A stretch of DNA of 64,000 nucleotides from Gammaproteobacteria bacterium (GTDB lineage: Bacteria; Pseudomonadota; Gammaproteobacteria; UBA6186; Azoamicaceae): contig JAUIIV010000006.1 of assembly GCA_030431675.1 (NCBI GenBank), positions 1 through 64,000 on the forward strand, in the 5' to 3' direction. Under the pieces are notes generated by a model, which worked only from the letters and a program-made list of their open reading frames with translations, was not told the DNA's origin and made no database searches. Below, in pieces: positions 1-9,953 of this stretch (position 1 is its first letter; every line of letters begins with the position of its first letter). Position numbers and translations under genes: made by a program.

Positions 1-87
1 AAGCATGGGACTGCAGGGCGAGGCAGTATATCTCTCAGCCTAGCCTATGACCAGCTGGCGTACTGCCATAAGGAAATGATTGGATGA
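1..87 (+). CDS. Possible C-terminal end of an unidentified protein (partial)
   Basis: Frame 1 is open from the window edge to a TGA at 85-87, giving 28 residues that read like protein (ending LAYCHKEMIG) rather than random AT-rich sequence. I do not recognise the family. The stretch also contains a 7-bp inverted repeat (GGCAGTA near 22-28 against TACTGCC near 61-67), so a structured RNA remains possible. From here to 185 I see no other gene. Confidence 0.3.
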   Translation, partial: KHGTAGRGSISLSLAYDQLAYCHKEMIG

Positions 88-185
88 AATTCGTGGGGAT
101 CCCTCAGTGTATATACTCTTAAATGAAACCTACTCTTGGTAGATCTATCCAACAATAAGTTTGTAAATCAACTATCCTGCATATT

Positions 186-1757
186 ATGAAAGCTATTACT
201 TATTTATTACTGTTAATAATTCTAGGCCTTGCAGCAGCCCCATGGGGTGTTGGTATATTAGTAGAAAAACGCTACCGAGAAATGCTCGATCAGATAAGCA
301 AGCTTTATGGCAGCGACGTAGAGTTTCAGGTAGATTTTAAACGTGGATACCTAAGTTCTGTTGCAAAAACAAGTATTACTGACCCTGCTACAGGGCAAAC
401 AATGAATTTCGTAGATACTATTCAAAATGGTCCTGTGATATTCGATTTTAAAGGTGTTGCCAATCCTGCTAGTTACATTCCGCAAGGGTTTAAATTAGCA
501 GTCATTGATAGCAAACTAGAGGGATTATTAGAGGAAAGCATAAAAGCGGTATACGGCGGAAAGGAAGCTTATAAAATAACGACAGCCTTGGATTATGCCG
601 GTAACGGTGAAACAACTATTAAAGTCTTTCCTTTGCAAGTTAATCAGGGTCCTGATAATACTGTTGATTGGCAGGGTGGTGTGTACACCATTAAATTCGA
701 CAGCTCGCTAGAGAATTTTACTGGCAATATTGCTTTCCCAAAACTTGTATATAGTGATGGTTTGAATAAAATCATGGTCTCAGACATCACTGGAAATTTT
801 AAGAGCAATGTAGAAACTAATGAAGGTAATTATAACTTTGGCATTGCTGAAATTATAGTTTCTGATCACAATACAGATGATCAAGTATCTATTAAAAAAA
901 TAAACTTTACTGGTAAAGCAGATGTAAATAATAATATGTTAACTGCAAATATGCAGTATGCTACGGATTCTATTGACTACATAGGCGATGTGTATGGGCC
1001 TATCGGGTTTAATATTACCTTTGGTAATATTGATAATGAATTATTCAAGCAAATATCTAAAGGTGGTGAGCAGGGTCAGAATATGGACCCACAGCTGTTA
1101 GAATTTTTTAAACAGCGCCCAACTATGAATATTACTTTAGAGGCGGCAACTCCACAGGGTGATATATCTGTTGCAGTACTTGCTGAAGTTGGCAATGCTG
1201 ATTTAACGGAGTTAACTGAAGAAAGTTTGATGAGTTCATCAAGTATCAACGCAGATATTAAAGTTGGTAAAGAGTTAATACTAATCGCTTTGAGAGAATA
1301 TGTCGCTAGTGAAATATCTATGCAAGAGGCCATATACTTTATGCAAAATCGAGAAAACGCTCAAGCAGCACCTAATCCTTATGTTATGACTACAGCTGAA
1401 CTACAAGAGTTTTCTAATGAGTGGATAGCAACATTCACTCAATATATGGTTGATGACAGTTTCTGGATTGATGCAGGTGATCAATATACAACTAATATAA
1501 AATTTGTTAATAATGAGATCATGTTCAATGACGTTGTTAAGACTCCAACAGATTTAGAATATTTGGGTGCTAGCTTGAATATAACGATTGAGCCTGAGCA
1601 AGCCAATCCAGATATAAAGACTAACAAAAAATCTGCAACACAGCAGCCAGCAGTACCTACAGATTCAATTCCTGAGCCCCCCTCTGATTTGCAGCCGATG
1701 ACAGAAGAAGAGGCTGAGCAGCGCTTAGACGCAGTACAAATTCCAGCCGGAATATAA
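186..1757 (+). CDS. DUF945 / YdgA-like envelope protein
   Basis: This 523-residue protein has an N-terminal hydrophobic segment (residues about 4-22) followed by a long, mostly beta-rich, soluble region and a Pro/Glu-rich tail (about 475-515). The start, with a transmembrane helix followed by a charged ExRYREML-type segment and a GYLSS motif, matches what I recall of the DUF945 (YdgA) family of gammaproteobacterial inner-membrane or periplasmic proteins. Their biochemical function is not settled. Length is close to the family norm of about 500 residues. The ATG at 186 is the first start, but no clear Shine-Dalgarno sequence precedes it. The gene stands alone, with about 200 bp of non-coding sequence downstream. 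The family call is from motif memory only. Confidence 0.6.
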   Translation: MKAITYLLLLIILGLAAAPWGVGILVEKRYREMLDQISKLYGSDVEFQVDFKRGYLSSVAKTSITDPATGQTMNFVDTIQNGPVIFDFKGVANPASYIPQGFKLAVIDSKLEGLLEESIKAVYGGKEAYKITTALDYAGNGETTIKVFPLQVNQGPDNTVDWQGGVYTIKFDSSLENFTGNIAFPKLVYSDGLNKIMVSDITGNFKSNVETNEGNYNFGIAEIIVSDHNTDDQVSIKKINFTGKADVNNNMLTANMQYATDSIDYIGDVYGPIGFNITFGNIDNELFKQISKGGEQGQNMDPQLLEFFKQRPTMNITLEAATPQGDISVAVLAEVGNADLTELTEESLMSSSSINADIKVGKELILIALREYVASEISMQEAIYFMQNRENAQAAPNPYVMTTAELQEFSNEWIATFTQYMVDDSFWIDAGDQYTTNIKFVNNEIMFNDVVKTPTDLEYLGASLNITIEPEQANPDIKTNKKSATQQPAVPTDSIPEPPSDLQPMTEEEAEQRLDAVQIPAGI

Positions 1758-1810
1758 CATTAGTTCTTCTGCTAATAGCAATGAAATAGATACTGTATTA
1801 TAGAAAAAAG

Positions 1811-1834
1811 ATCTATCTATCTATCTATCTATCT
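1811..1834. repeat. Tetranucleotide tandem repeat (ATCT)x6
   Basis: Six perfect tandem copies of ATCT lie in the gap between the YdgA-like gene and the LRR gene, about 125 bp upstream of the LRR start. Uninterrupted tetranucleotide runs of this kind mutate by slipped-strand mispairing. The position fits an upstream or promoter region rather than a coding one. Confidence 0.9.
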
Positions 1835-1959
1835 TTAGGGTTCAACACAATCAATCTTAAATGCAATCATTTTCAAAAAACAGTAAACTATTGATAGTTG
1901 CTCTTTAACATGTCTGAGACATATTCTTATCAAAATAATTTATGGATAAGGGAGTAGGT

Positions 1960-2769
1960 ATGTCAACAGTACAGGATTATATTAAGCAGATAGAGAATAA
2001 TGTTCCTATAACAAAAATACACATAACAGATTTAGAATCTAAGGAAGATTTGATAGCGTTAATGAATGTGTTGCATCATAACGAATATAATGCAAGAAAT
2101 ACGATTGAAAATATACATATAAGATGCAAAGACCATAGTTTGGATATAGATTCTCAGATATCATTAGTTGGTTTAACTAGTCTTAAATCTTTGTCTTTCG
2201 ATTTTATAAAATTTAAAAATGGTATCTCTGTTGCTGATTGTAATGAGTTATTGCATTTAAAGGTGTGTTATGCAGGTCTTACTTGTCTTCCAGGTATAAA
2301 TAGGTTGCCTAAATTGTATCAGCTTGATGTGTCATCAAATGAAATTAGTAGTTTAAGTACAGATGAAATGAGTGGCTTGCCTTCTAGTTTACGACAACTA
2401 AGGGTGTCTGGAAACCCTGTTGAGCAGACCATACAAGTTGATAGGTATGAGAAAAACGAAAAAATTTCAGTATATCGAGGGTATATGCAATTTATGCCAC
2501 GTGAAGCAAGGGAGTACTATGATAGAAAAGAATTGATCCTTGATTTAGAAAGTGAATTGCAAACAGAGATAGCTCCTTCTAAGAAGCTACAGCTAGAAGA
2601 AAGGATTAAACAACAAAATAAAAGAGTTGAAGAATACGAAAGAGAGATGGAAGAAGAGGGAAGCTTGTTGGCACTTAAGAAGCTTGGAGAAGTTAAAGAT
2701 GTTCAAGAAGAAGAGGAAGTTCAAGATCTAGAGCGTCAATCTACCCCTAGGGCACGACTTTTAGGGTAA
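1960..2769 (+). CDS. Leucine-rich-repeat protein with acidic coiled-coil tail
   Basis: This is a 269-residue protein if it starts at the ATG at 1960, which has GGAG five bases upstream; an in-frame ATG at 1942 has no such site. Residues about 60-155 show irregular leucine-rich repeats, for example LTSLKSLSF, LLHLKVCYAGLTCLP and LPKLYQLDVSSNEISSL, including the LxxLxLxxN pattern. The C-terminal third (about 190-260) is highly charged and rich in Glu and Lys, and is probably coiled-coil. There is no signal peptide or membrane segment. LRR proteins of this size are frequent among host-directed proteins of intracellular bacteria, but nothing here proves export. The gene is alone on its strand, preceded by the ATCT repeat and followed by a hairpin. 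Confidence 0.6.
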   Translation: MSTVQDYIKQIENNVPITKIHITDLESKEDLIALMNVLHHNEYNARNTIENIHIRCKDHSLDIDSQISLVGLTSLKSLSFDFIKFKNGISVADCNELLHLKVCYAGLTCLPGINRLPKLYQLDVSSNEISSLSTDEMSGLPSSLRQLRVSGNPVEQTIQVDRYEKNEKISVYRGYMQFMPREAREYYDRKELILDLESELQTEIAPSKKLQLEERIKQQNKRVEEYEREMEEEGSLLALKKLGEVKDVQEEEEVQDLERQSTPRARLLG

Positions 2770-2808
2770 TAAATACATAAATGAACATCGTAATAACTAG
2801 ATCATAAA

Positions 2809-2832
2809 GCGCAATTCTATTTTGAATTGCGC
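2809..2832. terminator. Perfect 9-bp hairpin downstream of the LRR gene
   Basis: The arms GCGCAATTC and GAATTGCGC are exact complements around a 6-base AT loop, 40 bases after the LRR stop codon. It could act as a terminator or mRNA-end structure. There is no proper U-tract on either side, so intrinsic termination is not certain. Confidence 0.4.
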
Positions 2833-3004
2833 CAAGATTAATTACAGGATCTATGTTCATATAATATATTATCTTTGTCGTCAGAAACCGTAAAACAATT
2901 ACGGCTATGATATATGCAGTACATAAATATATTGCAAGCACTATTTACACCCCGTATTTATTCACGTGTACATATATTTTTCTATGATGTATCATTTGTG
3001 CTCT

Positions 3005-3043
3005 AATGCTTAAACTAATAATAAAATAATGCTTAAGTTAATA
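3005..3043. repeat. Direct repeat duplicating the start of the 3029 gene
   Basis: Bases 3005-3020 and 3028-3043 match at 14 of 16 positions (AATGCTTAA followed by C/G and TAATA). The second copy holds the start codon. The first copy offers an ATG frame that stops after a few codons, so it may be a decoy or upstream mini-ORF. Confidence 0.6.
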
Positions 3044-3817
3044 TTAAATGATTCAAAAAGCTTTGTACTTTCAGATTTTCTTGAAAAGGGAATGGAAAGC
3101 TCTTCAGGAAAGACTTTTGCCTTTGAAAAGTTTTTAAAGCAAGAAGGATACCAATGTTTAGATGGCGTTCATATCATAGGTCTTAGCTTAGGTCTTTTTT
3201 ATAAATATGAGAACGTATTGCGCTTTGATTTAAGCGGAATTGGTGGAACTTGGGACTTATTATCTGATAGATACAAAGAAGATTCACGAAACAAAGAATC
3301 TGGCCTAATTGATTTAGATGCTTTAGCTGAAGTTGTTGATAGCCAAGACGATCATGAATTGAAATTGCGTCTTGCTATTGCATTCAACAGAGCATATAGC
3401 TTGCTATCTATGGTCTTTGATCATGATGATCCTTGCTGGCTCATATTTCAAGATTATTCTGCTGATATAGATAGTAATGCACCTCTATTTAAAGAATGGG
3501 GAATTTATAATTCTCTAAATTACTTTGATATTCCCTATCCATATGAACATGATGATTCTTATTTTGGAGATCAAGGTGCTGAGTGGAAGCAGGCAGTATG
3601 GCGAGGAAATTGGAAAGATTTACAAATAGCCAATATTATCCAAGCAATAGTCCATATGGATTTCCCTGATCTTGGTTTGAATAAAATAAATTCAGAAGTC
3701 TATATAATCAATCCGAAGTTAGATTTAATTGTCAATATTTACGATGACAGAGGGGTTGATATTTTGGCAAATTCATTTGATCAACATCTTTTTGAAAAAA
3801 TTAACCTTATAAAATAA
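3029..3817 (+). CDS. DUF3885-like protein of unknown function
   Basis: This 262-residue soluble protein has no signal peptide. The C-terminal segment, with DLIVNIYDDRGVDILA near residues 233-248, resembles the end of DUF3885 domains, which I recall from bacterial orphan proteins with no known activity. The aromatic-rich middle (residues about 135-195) has many Asp and Tyr residues. The gene follows a 258-bp gap that holds a near-repeat of its own first codons (see the repeat at 3005). No Shine-Dalgarno sequence is evident before the ATG at 3029. It is convergent with the next gene, leaving 33 bp between them. The family call is tentative. Confidence 0.45.
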   Translation: MLKLILNDSKSFVLSDFLEKGMESSSGKTFAFEKFLKQEGYQCLDGVHIIGLSLGLFYKYENVLRFDLSGIGGTWDLLSDRYKEDSRNKESGLIDLDALAEVVDSQDDHELKLRLAIAFNRAYSLLSMVFDHDDPCWLIFQDYSADIDSNAPLFKEWGIYNSLNYFDIPYPYEHDDSYFGDQGAEWKQAVWRGNWKDLQIANIIQAIVHMDFPDLGLNKINSEVYIINPKLDLIVNIYDDRGVDILANSFDQHLFEKINLIK

Positions 3818-3850
3818 GAAGTCCATTAAATAGGATCAAAAGTTATAATA

Positions 3851-4381
3851 CTAGTGATGTGGTTTTACAACAGATACTGTACGCTCTCTTCTTTTAAATT
3901 TTTCATTTAATTTTTTGCAAGCTTGATGGATAGCATTATTGGCATTATTAGACATTTCGGTGCCAGGTGTGACTCTATTTGCATTTATACCTAGACGAAC
4001 AAATTCTTTCGATAGCCCATCGACAATCTTAGTAAAATCTATAAAATTATTAATTGCTGGATTAACTTTTCTACGGCGCGCAGGGTCACTTCCTGGCCAA
4101 GCTTCTAAGCCATCTGATCGTATTTCTACTAGTATCTCTCTTATACTACCAATCGAGTTTGCAAGATCATGATCTGTAGAAGAGCTTCGCATTTTTGCCA
4201 AATAGTCTTCCATACACTCTATAACATCTTTGCGGTGTGAAGCCAATTTTGCTTCCTCACTATTGGGATCCCAGTGGTATACATCATCACCTTGTATCTC
4301 TAGAATATCATTTACTGGCTTGAATAGCTCCTTCTCAAGACGTCTCTGATTAAAATTGCTTTCTAGGAAAGTTAGTGTCAT
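3851..4381 (-). CDS. Hypothetical protein, 176 aa
   Basis: I do not recognise this protein. It is soluble, helical by composition, rich in charged residues and without signal peptide or membrane segments. Its last 20 residues are strongly basic (KFKRRERTVSVVKPHH). I chose the ATG at 4381 because GGGAG lies nine bases upstream; a TTG at 4396 would only add the ribosome-binding sequence to the protein. It is transcribed away from mutS's far end, convergent with the DUF3885-like gene. Isolated position and unknown family fit an accessory gene. Confidence 0.5.
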   Translation of the reverse strand: MTLTFLESNFNQRRLEKELFKPVNDILEIQGDDVYHWDPNSEEAKLASHRKDVIECMEDYLAKMRSSSTDHDLANSIGSIREILVEIRSDGLEAWPGSDPARRRKVNPAINNFIDFTKIVDGLSKEFVRLGINANRVTPGTEMSNNANNAIHQACKKLNEKFKRRERTVSVVKPHH

Positions 4382-4470
4382 TGTAAATGCTCCCAATAAT
4401 CAAATCAGACCATATTATTTTGCTGCTAGTCATTAATTTATTGGACCACTTACGTGGATAAAAGTTCAAT

Positions 4471-6822
4471 TTATGAGGAGATACACTCAGGTTGGGACTC
4501 CTCAACCTTGTTCAGATGTTGGGTTGCAAAGTTAAGTGCTTCTTGTGGTAGACCAGCCATTTTTGCTACCTGTAATCCAAAGCTCTTATTCGCAGAGCCA
4601 GGTTTTATCTTATGCATAAAGATTAACTTATCGCCTTGTTCAATAGCTGCAAAGTGCATATTACGGGCAGTACCATTACATTCTGGGATTTTAGCCAGTT
4701 CAAAGTAGTGCGTTGCATATAAAGTAAATGACTGATTAATCTCTAACAGGTGTTTGGCTATTCCCCATGCGAGTGCCATCCCGTCGTAGGTACTGGTGCC
4801 ACGACCAATTTCATCAATTAATACTAAACTCTGATCAGTGGCGTGATGTAAAATATTGCTTGCCTCACTCATTTCTACCATAAAGGTAGAGCGCCCTGTA
4901 GATAAGTCATCACTTGCACCAATGCGGGTAAAAATTTGATCTATTGGTCCAAGTGTTGCACTCTCTGCTGGCACAAAACTTCCAATGTGGGCCATTAAAG
5001 TGATTAGTGCAACTTGCCGCATATATGTTGATTTACCACCCATATTTGGGCCGGTAATAATATAGGCTTTATTAGTTTTGTCTAGTTGGCAATTGTTGGT
5101 TATAAAAGGTTGGCTTTGTACATGTTCAACTACAGGATGACGCCCTTGCTTGATATTAATGCAATTCTCAGCAATAAAATTTGGTTCATTGTAATCATTA
5201 TCAACCGCGACTCTTGCAAAAGATTGTAATACATCAATATTGGCAATTATATTGGCATTGGTCTGTAAGGTTTGTAGATGTTCTTTAAGATGGCTGAGTA
5301 ATTCTTCATAAAGATATTTTTCTCTAGCAAGCGCGCGCCCTTTACTGCTTAAGATTTTATCTTCAAACTCTTGTAATTCTGGAACTACGTAGCGCTCGAC
5401 ATTTTTCAGGGTTTGCCGACGCTGGTATTCTGGTGGCAATGATGTCCCTTGAGTGCGGCTTATTTCAATATAGTAACCATGAACACGGTTATAACCGACC
5501 TTAAGAGTGCTCAATCCTAGCTTGACTCGTTGTTGGTCTGCAAAGTCTTGCAAATATTGATCTGCATTAGTGGCAATCTCACGCTGGTGATCTAACTCTT
5601 GATCATATCCCTCTGCAATAACTCCACCATCGCGGATTAGCTGTGGCGGCTCTGTAACCAAAGCCTTGGCTAATTTTGTGTGTACTTCAGGTAAGAGTTG
5701 AACTTCTTTAGCAAAATGCTTAGTTGTAGAAAATGTATTTAATAGAGTATGCAGTTCAGGAAGTTGTCCTAAAGTAGATTGTAATTTTTTTAAATCTCTA
5801 GGTCTGGCGCTCATTAAGCTAACGCGCGACATGATTCTCTCTACATCTCCAATTGCGTTGAGGATCTGCTTAAGAGAAGTATAAGCTTGATGTTGTTTAA
5901 ACTCCTGTACGATAGCGAGTCGTTGTTTTAGTTTATGTTGACTTCTTAGTGGTCGTTGTAGCCAACTACGAAGTAATCTTGCTCCCATGGGGGTTGCCGT
6001 ACGGTCTAGGAGTGCAAGTAGAGTGTGTTTCGGATCACCTATTATGCTTTCTGTCAATTCTAAGTTTTTACGACTATAATGGTCGATTTGCACATAATCA
6101 CCATCATTTTCTACTGCTATGTGGCTGATATGTGTTATTTCGGTAAACTGAGTAGAGTTTACGTAATGCATTAGTCCACCAGCTGCACAATTTGCTAGTG
6201 GCTGAGTTGGAATATTGTAATTAGAATGTGGTTTGAAGTACTTAGCGGCTAAATAGGTGGTTGGAGCCTTGTTTTCTATTATTTGCTGCACACTCAATAA
6301 AATTTCAGCTGGTTTTATTCTGTTTAACTCTGCATTTAGTGTATCAATGCTTGAAACTTGTCTTAAAATTAATTTGCCCGTGCTTAATTCTAGTTGAGCT
6401 ATTCCGTACTCTTGGTTTTCTTCGTATATCGCAACAAGTGTATTTTCTTGTTTTGGATCAAGGAGTGATTCGTCAGTCAGTGTGCCAGGAGTGACAATTC
6501 TGCATACCTTGCGTTCTACTGGGCCTTTGCTAGTGGCTGGGTCGCCAATTTGTTCGCAAATTGCTATAGTTTTTCCTAGCTTTACTAGTTTTGCTAGGTA
6601 AGATTCAGCTGCATGATAAGGAACACCTGCCATAGTAATTGGTTCGCCAGCAGATTTTCCACGACTTGTTAGAGTTATCTCAAGTAATTCAGCAGCAATT
6701 TCAGCATCAGTAAAGAAAAGCTCGTAGAAATCCCCCATACGGTAGAATAGCAAGTGTTCAGGATATTGAGCTTTAATCGCTAAATATTGTTGCATCATTG
6801 GGGTATGACTACTTTGTTGCAT
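4471..6822 (-). CDS. mutS: DNA mismatch repair ATPase MutS
   Basis: MutS recognises base mismatches and small loops and recruits MutL. This 783-residue protein has the N-terminal mismatch-reading motif GDFYELF (Phe-x-Glu, about residues 30-36), connector and lever domains, the P-loop GPNMGGKST (about 592) and the Walker B/signature region [13 protein letters not shown] (about 665). It ends soon after the ATPase domain, some 70 residues short of the E. coli protein, so the C-terminal tetramer-forming tail seems absent or reduced. The start is the ATG at 6822, two bases after the stop of the upstream pilin-like gene, which implies co-transcription and coupling. A TTG at 6837 is less likely. The neighbour is unusual, since mutS is more often near rpoS. 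Confidence 0.97.
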   Translation of the reverse strand: MQQSSHTPMMQQYLAIKAQYPEHLLFYRMGDFYELFFTDAEIAAELLEITLTSRGKSAGEPITMAGVPYHAAESYLAKLVKLGKTIAICEQIGDPATSKGPVERKVCRIVTPGTLTDESLLDPKQENTLVAIYEENQEYGIAQLELSTGKLILRQVSSIDTLNAELNRIKPAEILLSVQQIIENKAPTTYLAAKYFKPHSNYNIPTQPLANCAAGGLMHYVNSTQFTEITHISHIAVENDGDYVQIDHYSRKNLELTESIIGDPKHTLLALLDRTATPMGARLLRSWLQRPLRSQHKLKQRLAIVQEFKQHQAYTSLKQILNAIGDVERIMSRVSLMSARPRDLKKLQSTLGQLPELHTLLNTFSTTKHFAKEVQLLPEVHTKLAKALVTEPPQLIRDGGVIAEGYDQELDHQREIATNADQYLQDFADQQRVKLGLSTLKVGYNRVHGYYIEISRTQGTSLPPEYQRRQTLKNVERYVVPELQEFEDKILSSKGRALAREKYLYEELLSHLKEHLQTLQTNANIIANIDVLQSFARVAVDNDYNEPNFIAENCINIKQGRHPVVEHVQSQPFITNNCQLDKTNKAYIITGPNMGGKSTYMRQVALITLMAHIGSFVPAESATLGPIDQIFTRIGASDDLSTGRSTFMVEMSEASNILHHATDQSLVLIDEIGRGTSTYDGMALAWGIAKHLLEINQSFTLYATHYFELAKIPECNGTARNMHFAAIEQGDKLIFMHKIKPGSANKSFGLQVAKMAGLPQEALNFATQHLNKVEESQPECISS

Positions 6823-6824
6823 AG

Positions 6825-7253
6825 TTAAATTCTGCAATCAGAAGAAACGTAATGATTAAAGCTGGCATTTGTCACTGCGCAAGTCCATGATACCGTCTGA
6901 GCTGAAGAGTTAAAATTGGGTGATAAACTAAACTGAACAGAATTTGCACTTGCATCCATTGTTATAGTGATTACTCCATCACTAGATACTACGGTGGAAG
7001 CTACAGATTGCGTTAGACTAGTTGGTACAGATACATTTAATCCAGAGTCAGTTACACTTTCTTTTTCCGAGATCTCTTTGGCTACTTGAGTTTGTATAGG
7101 ACCTGCTGCCATAATAGCTTCAGTAACTTTGCTTTGTACTAGGTATCGAGTTACATTGGGTACCACAATTGCAGCTAGAATAGATACAATCGCGATAACC
7201 GCGACTAGCTCAGCTAAGGAAAATGCTTGGTTAGAATTTAAACTTTTTTTCAT
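6825..7253 (-). CDS. Type IV pilin-like protein with Ala before the cleavage site
   Basis: This 142-residue protein has the class III signal of type IV pilins and pseudopilins. A short basic leader ([10 protein letters not shown]) is followed by [20 protein letters not shown], with Glu at mature position 5 and a hydrophobic helix. The residue before the scissile bond is Ala rather than the usual Gly, which prepilin peptidases can tolerate. The globular part is short and ends with a Cys pair ([16 protein letters not shown]) that could form the D-region disulfide. It sits directly upstream of mutS, with which it probably shares an mRNA, and is divergent from pepN. No pilus assembly gene is nearby. 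Confidence 0.8.
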   Translation of the reverse strand: MKKSLNSNQAFSLAELVAVIAIVSILAAIVVPNVTRYLVQSKVTEAIMAAGPIQTQVAKEISEKESVTDSGLNVSVPTSLTQSVASTVVSSDGVITITMDASANSVQFSLSPNFNSSAQTVSWTCAVTNASFNHYVSSDCRI

Positions 7254-7305
7254 GCGGGATCTCTTGGTTTACATCGCTAAAAATATTTATATCGAGGACT
7301 AATAT

Positions 7306-9858
7306 ATGCAAGAAGCTACTTACTTAAAAGACTATCAGCCACCAAAGTTTGCAATTGAAGTTGTAGAACTCGATGTAAATTTATCAGAGGATATTACAAC
7401 AGTTACCGCTAAAATGTCTATATCTGGCGATGGTAGTAGCTCTTTACAGTTAACTGGGGAACACCTAGAACTACAAACTGTGAAGATAGATGGAAAAGTG
7501 ACCAAAGACTACAGTGTCGATGATAAGTTTTTAACTATTACTAAAGTTCCTGCAAAGTTTGTGTTAGAAACTGTCGTGCATATCCAGCCGCAGAATAATA
7601 CTGCCTTATCTGGTTTGTATAAATCTAATGCCATGTATTGTACGCAGTGTGAAGCTCAAGGGTTTAGAAGAATAACTTATTATTTGGATAGACCCGATGT
7701 AATGGCTAAGTTCATAGTGACTATTCATGCTGATCGCACTAAGTATCCAGTATTGCTTGCTAATGGTAATCAAATTAACAAAGGGTTAGAGGATAATAAT
7801 CGCCATTTTGTAACCTGGGAAGACCCCTTCAAGAAGCCTTGCTATCTTTTTGCATTAGTGGCAGGGGACTTAGTTGCTATTGAAGATAATTTCGTCACTA
7901 TGAGTGGTCGCATGGTAACACTAAAGCTATACGTGGAGCGTGAAAATATAGAGCGCACTGCACACGCTATGGCTGGGCTCAAGAAGGCTATGCGCTGGGA
8001 TGAGCAGGCTTATGGCCGTGAGTATGACTTAGACATATATATGATTGTTGCTGTTAATGATTTTAATATGGGCGCAATGGAGAATAAGGGATTAAATATT
8101 TTTAACTCCAAGTATATCTTAGTTAGTGCTGCTACAGCTACAGATGCTGACTTTGAAAGCGTAGATAGTGTGATTGGACATGAATATTTTCATAATTGGT
8201 CTGGGAATAGAGTTACTTGTAGAGATTGGTTCCAGTTAAGTCTGAAAGAAGGATTTACAGTTTTTAGAGAACAGCAGTTTACCCAGGACCTAACAGAGTC
8301 GCCTGTGGTGCGTATAGAAAATGCTCATATGCTAATGGCGCGTCAATTCACTGAGGATGCAGGGCCTTTAGCTCATCCTGTACGGCCTGATTCTTACGTA
8401 GAAATAAATAATTTTTACACCGCAACTGTATATGAGAAAGGTGCAGAAGTTATTAGAATGATGCATACTCTTTTGGGCCCGAAGAAGTTTCGTGCTGGAA
8501 CAGATTTGTATTTTGCAAAGTTTGATGGCCAAGCTGTGACTACAGATGACTTTGTTGCTGCTATGGAAGAGGCTTCTGGAATTGATTTAACTCAGTTTAA
8601 GTTGTGGTATACCCAAGCTGGTACACCAGAGATAGAAGTCAAAGAATACTATGATACCGCAGCTAAAAAATATGTCTTGTCCTTGAAACAGCAAATTCCT
8701 GATACACCTGGGCAAATAAATAAGCAAGCTATGCACATCCCAATTAAAGTTGGTTTGCTTGGTAAGAATGGGAGAGATTTGCCTATAACAAACGAAGTAT
8801 TGTCATTAACTTCTGCCGAGCAAGAATTTAGCTTTGAAAACATTAATGAGAAGCCTACTTTGTCTATCTTACGTGATTTTTCTGCTCCGGTAAAAATACA
8901 GCGTAATACTTCTTTGGAAGAATTGGCATTTTTATTTGCTAATGATATGGATAATTTCTCTCGCTGGTATGCAGGGCAGGAGTTATATACAAAGGTATTA
9001 TTTGATAATAGTGAATATTCATTACTAGAAAAAAGCTTTACGCAAGTATTACAAAATCAAGAACTGAACTTGTCCTTGCGGGCAGAACTATTGCGTTTGC
9101 CTAGTTTTTCACAGTTAGTCCAGGCGGAGCAGCCAGCAGATCCAGATAAGATCTATCAAGCGCGCAAGAATATTACAAAAAAACTTGTTGACACTTTACA
9201 TTTGCAAATGGCTGATGTTTATCAAGAGTACGCAGCTAATGGACCTTACCAGTACACTGCCGAGCATGTAGCTTTTAGAGGCATGAAAAATCTAATGCTT
9301 ACTTATTTGCTAAAAGAAGGGTCCCAGCAATATATAGATCTTGCCGTTAAGCAGTATCACAATGCAAATAATATGACAGATACGGTAGCAGTCTTGAATG
9401 GTATATCAGGCCTAGAATGCCCTGAGCGGGAACAATTATTTGATGATTTTTATTCAAAATGGTCTAGTAATCCATTGGTTGTAAATAAGTGGTTTGGGAT
9501 GCAAGCCTATGCTGATACAACTAATTGTCTTGGGAGGGTCGAGCAATTGATGCAACATGAGGCGTTTGATATCAAAAATCCAAATAAAGTTTATGCTTTA
9601 GTTGGTGCTTTCTGTATGGGTAACCCAGCGCACTTCCATGCTAAGAGCGGAGCTGGTTATAAATTTTTGGCAGATGCAGTTATCCGTTTAAATGCGCTTA
9701 ATCCTCAGGTTGCGGCTCGTATGTTGACCCCACTGACTGAGTGGCGTAAATATATCTCGCAAAGGCAGGATCTAATGCAAAAAGAATTACAACGGATAGC
9801 AGATGAGGGTAGTTTATCGCCCGATGTATATGAGATAGTTAGCAAAGCACTTTCCTAA
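7306..9858 (+). CDS. pepN: Aminopeptidase N (M1 zinc metallopeptidase)
   Basis: This is an 850-residue cytosolic M1 aminopeptidase, close to the 870 of E. coli PepN. It shows the substrate-binding motif GAMEN (about residue 255), the zinc site HEYFHNW (HExxH, about 291) and the downstream Glu of LKEGFTVF (about 314), all intact. The long C-terminal helical domain is present to the usual end. It removes N-terminal residues from peptides in the last stage of protein breakdown. GAGGA lies shortly upstream of the ATG at 7306. The gene is monocistronic and divergent from the pilin-mutS pair, sharing a roughly 50-bp promoter gap. Confidence 0.97.
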   Translation: MQEATYLKDYQPPKFAIEVVELDVNLSEDITTVTAKMSISGDGSSSLQLTGEHLELQTVKIDGKVTKDYSVDDKFLTITKVPAKFVLETVVHIQPQNNTALSGLYKSNAMYCTQCEAQGFRRITYYLDRPDVMAKFIVTIHADRTKYPVLLANGNQINKGLEDNNRHFVTWEDPFKKPCYLFALVAGDLVAIEDNFVTMSGRMVTLKLYVERENIERTAHAMAGLKKAMRWDEQAYGREYDLDIYMIVAVNDFNMGAMENKGLNIFNSKYILVSAATATDADFESVDSVIGHEYFHNWSGNRVTCRDWFQLSLKEGFTVFREQQFTQDLTESPVVRIENAHMLMARQFTEDAGPLAHPVRPDSYVEINNFYTATVYEKGAEVIRMMHTLLGPKKFRAGTDLYFAKFDGQAVTTDDFVAAMEEASGIDLTQFKLWYTQAGTPEIEVKEYYDTAAKKYVLSLKQQIPDTPGQINKQAMHIPIKVGLLGKNGRDLPITNEVLSLTSAEQEFSFENINEKPTLSILRDFSAPVKIQRNTSLEELAFLFANDMDNFSRWYAGQELYTKVLFDNSEYSLLEKSFTQVLQNQELNLSLRAELLRLPSFSQLVQAEQPADPDKIYQARKNITKKLVDTLHLQMADVYQEYAANGPYQYTAEHVAFRGMKNLMLTYLLKEGSQQYIDLAVKQYHNANNMTDTVAVLNGISGLECPEREQLFDDFYSKWSSNPLVVNKWFGMQAYADTTNCLGRVEQLMQHEAFDIKNPNKVYALVGAFCMGNPAHFHAKSGAGYKFLADAVIRLNALNPQVAARMLTPLTEWRKYISQRQDLMQKELQRIADEGSLSPDVYEIVSKALS

Positions 9859-9953
9859 TAGGTCTTGTTAGCCATTAACTCTTCTTCCTAAGAAAAACTC
9901 GTGTTATGATTCTTGTGAATCAAGGAGTAGAACTTATTTGGGAGAAGAAGTTA

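Noticed and set aside
1..185. A structured RNA (6S, RNase P, SRP or tmRNA end) at the window start
   Set aside because: I looked for the conserved motifs of these RNAs and found none; only a 7-bp inverted repeat is present, and frame 1 looks more like the end of a protein.
1811..1834. CRISPR-like or phage attachment repeat
   Set aside because: It is a simple tetranucleotide run with no spacers, no integrase and no tRNA end nearby.
2747..2941. A 64-codon hydrophobic frame on the minus strand
   Set aside because: It starts with GTG without a ribosome-binding site, overlaps the end of the LRR gene and is made of AT-rich intergenic sequence that includes the hairpin; hydrophobicity is expected by chance there.
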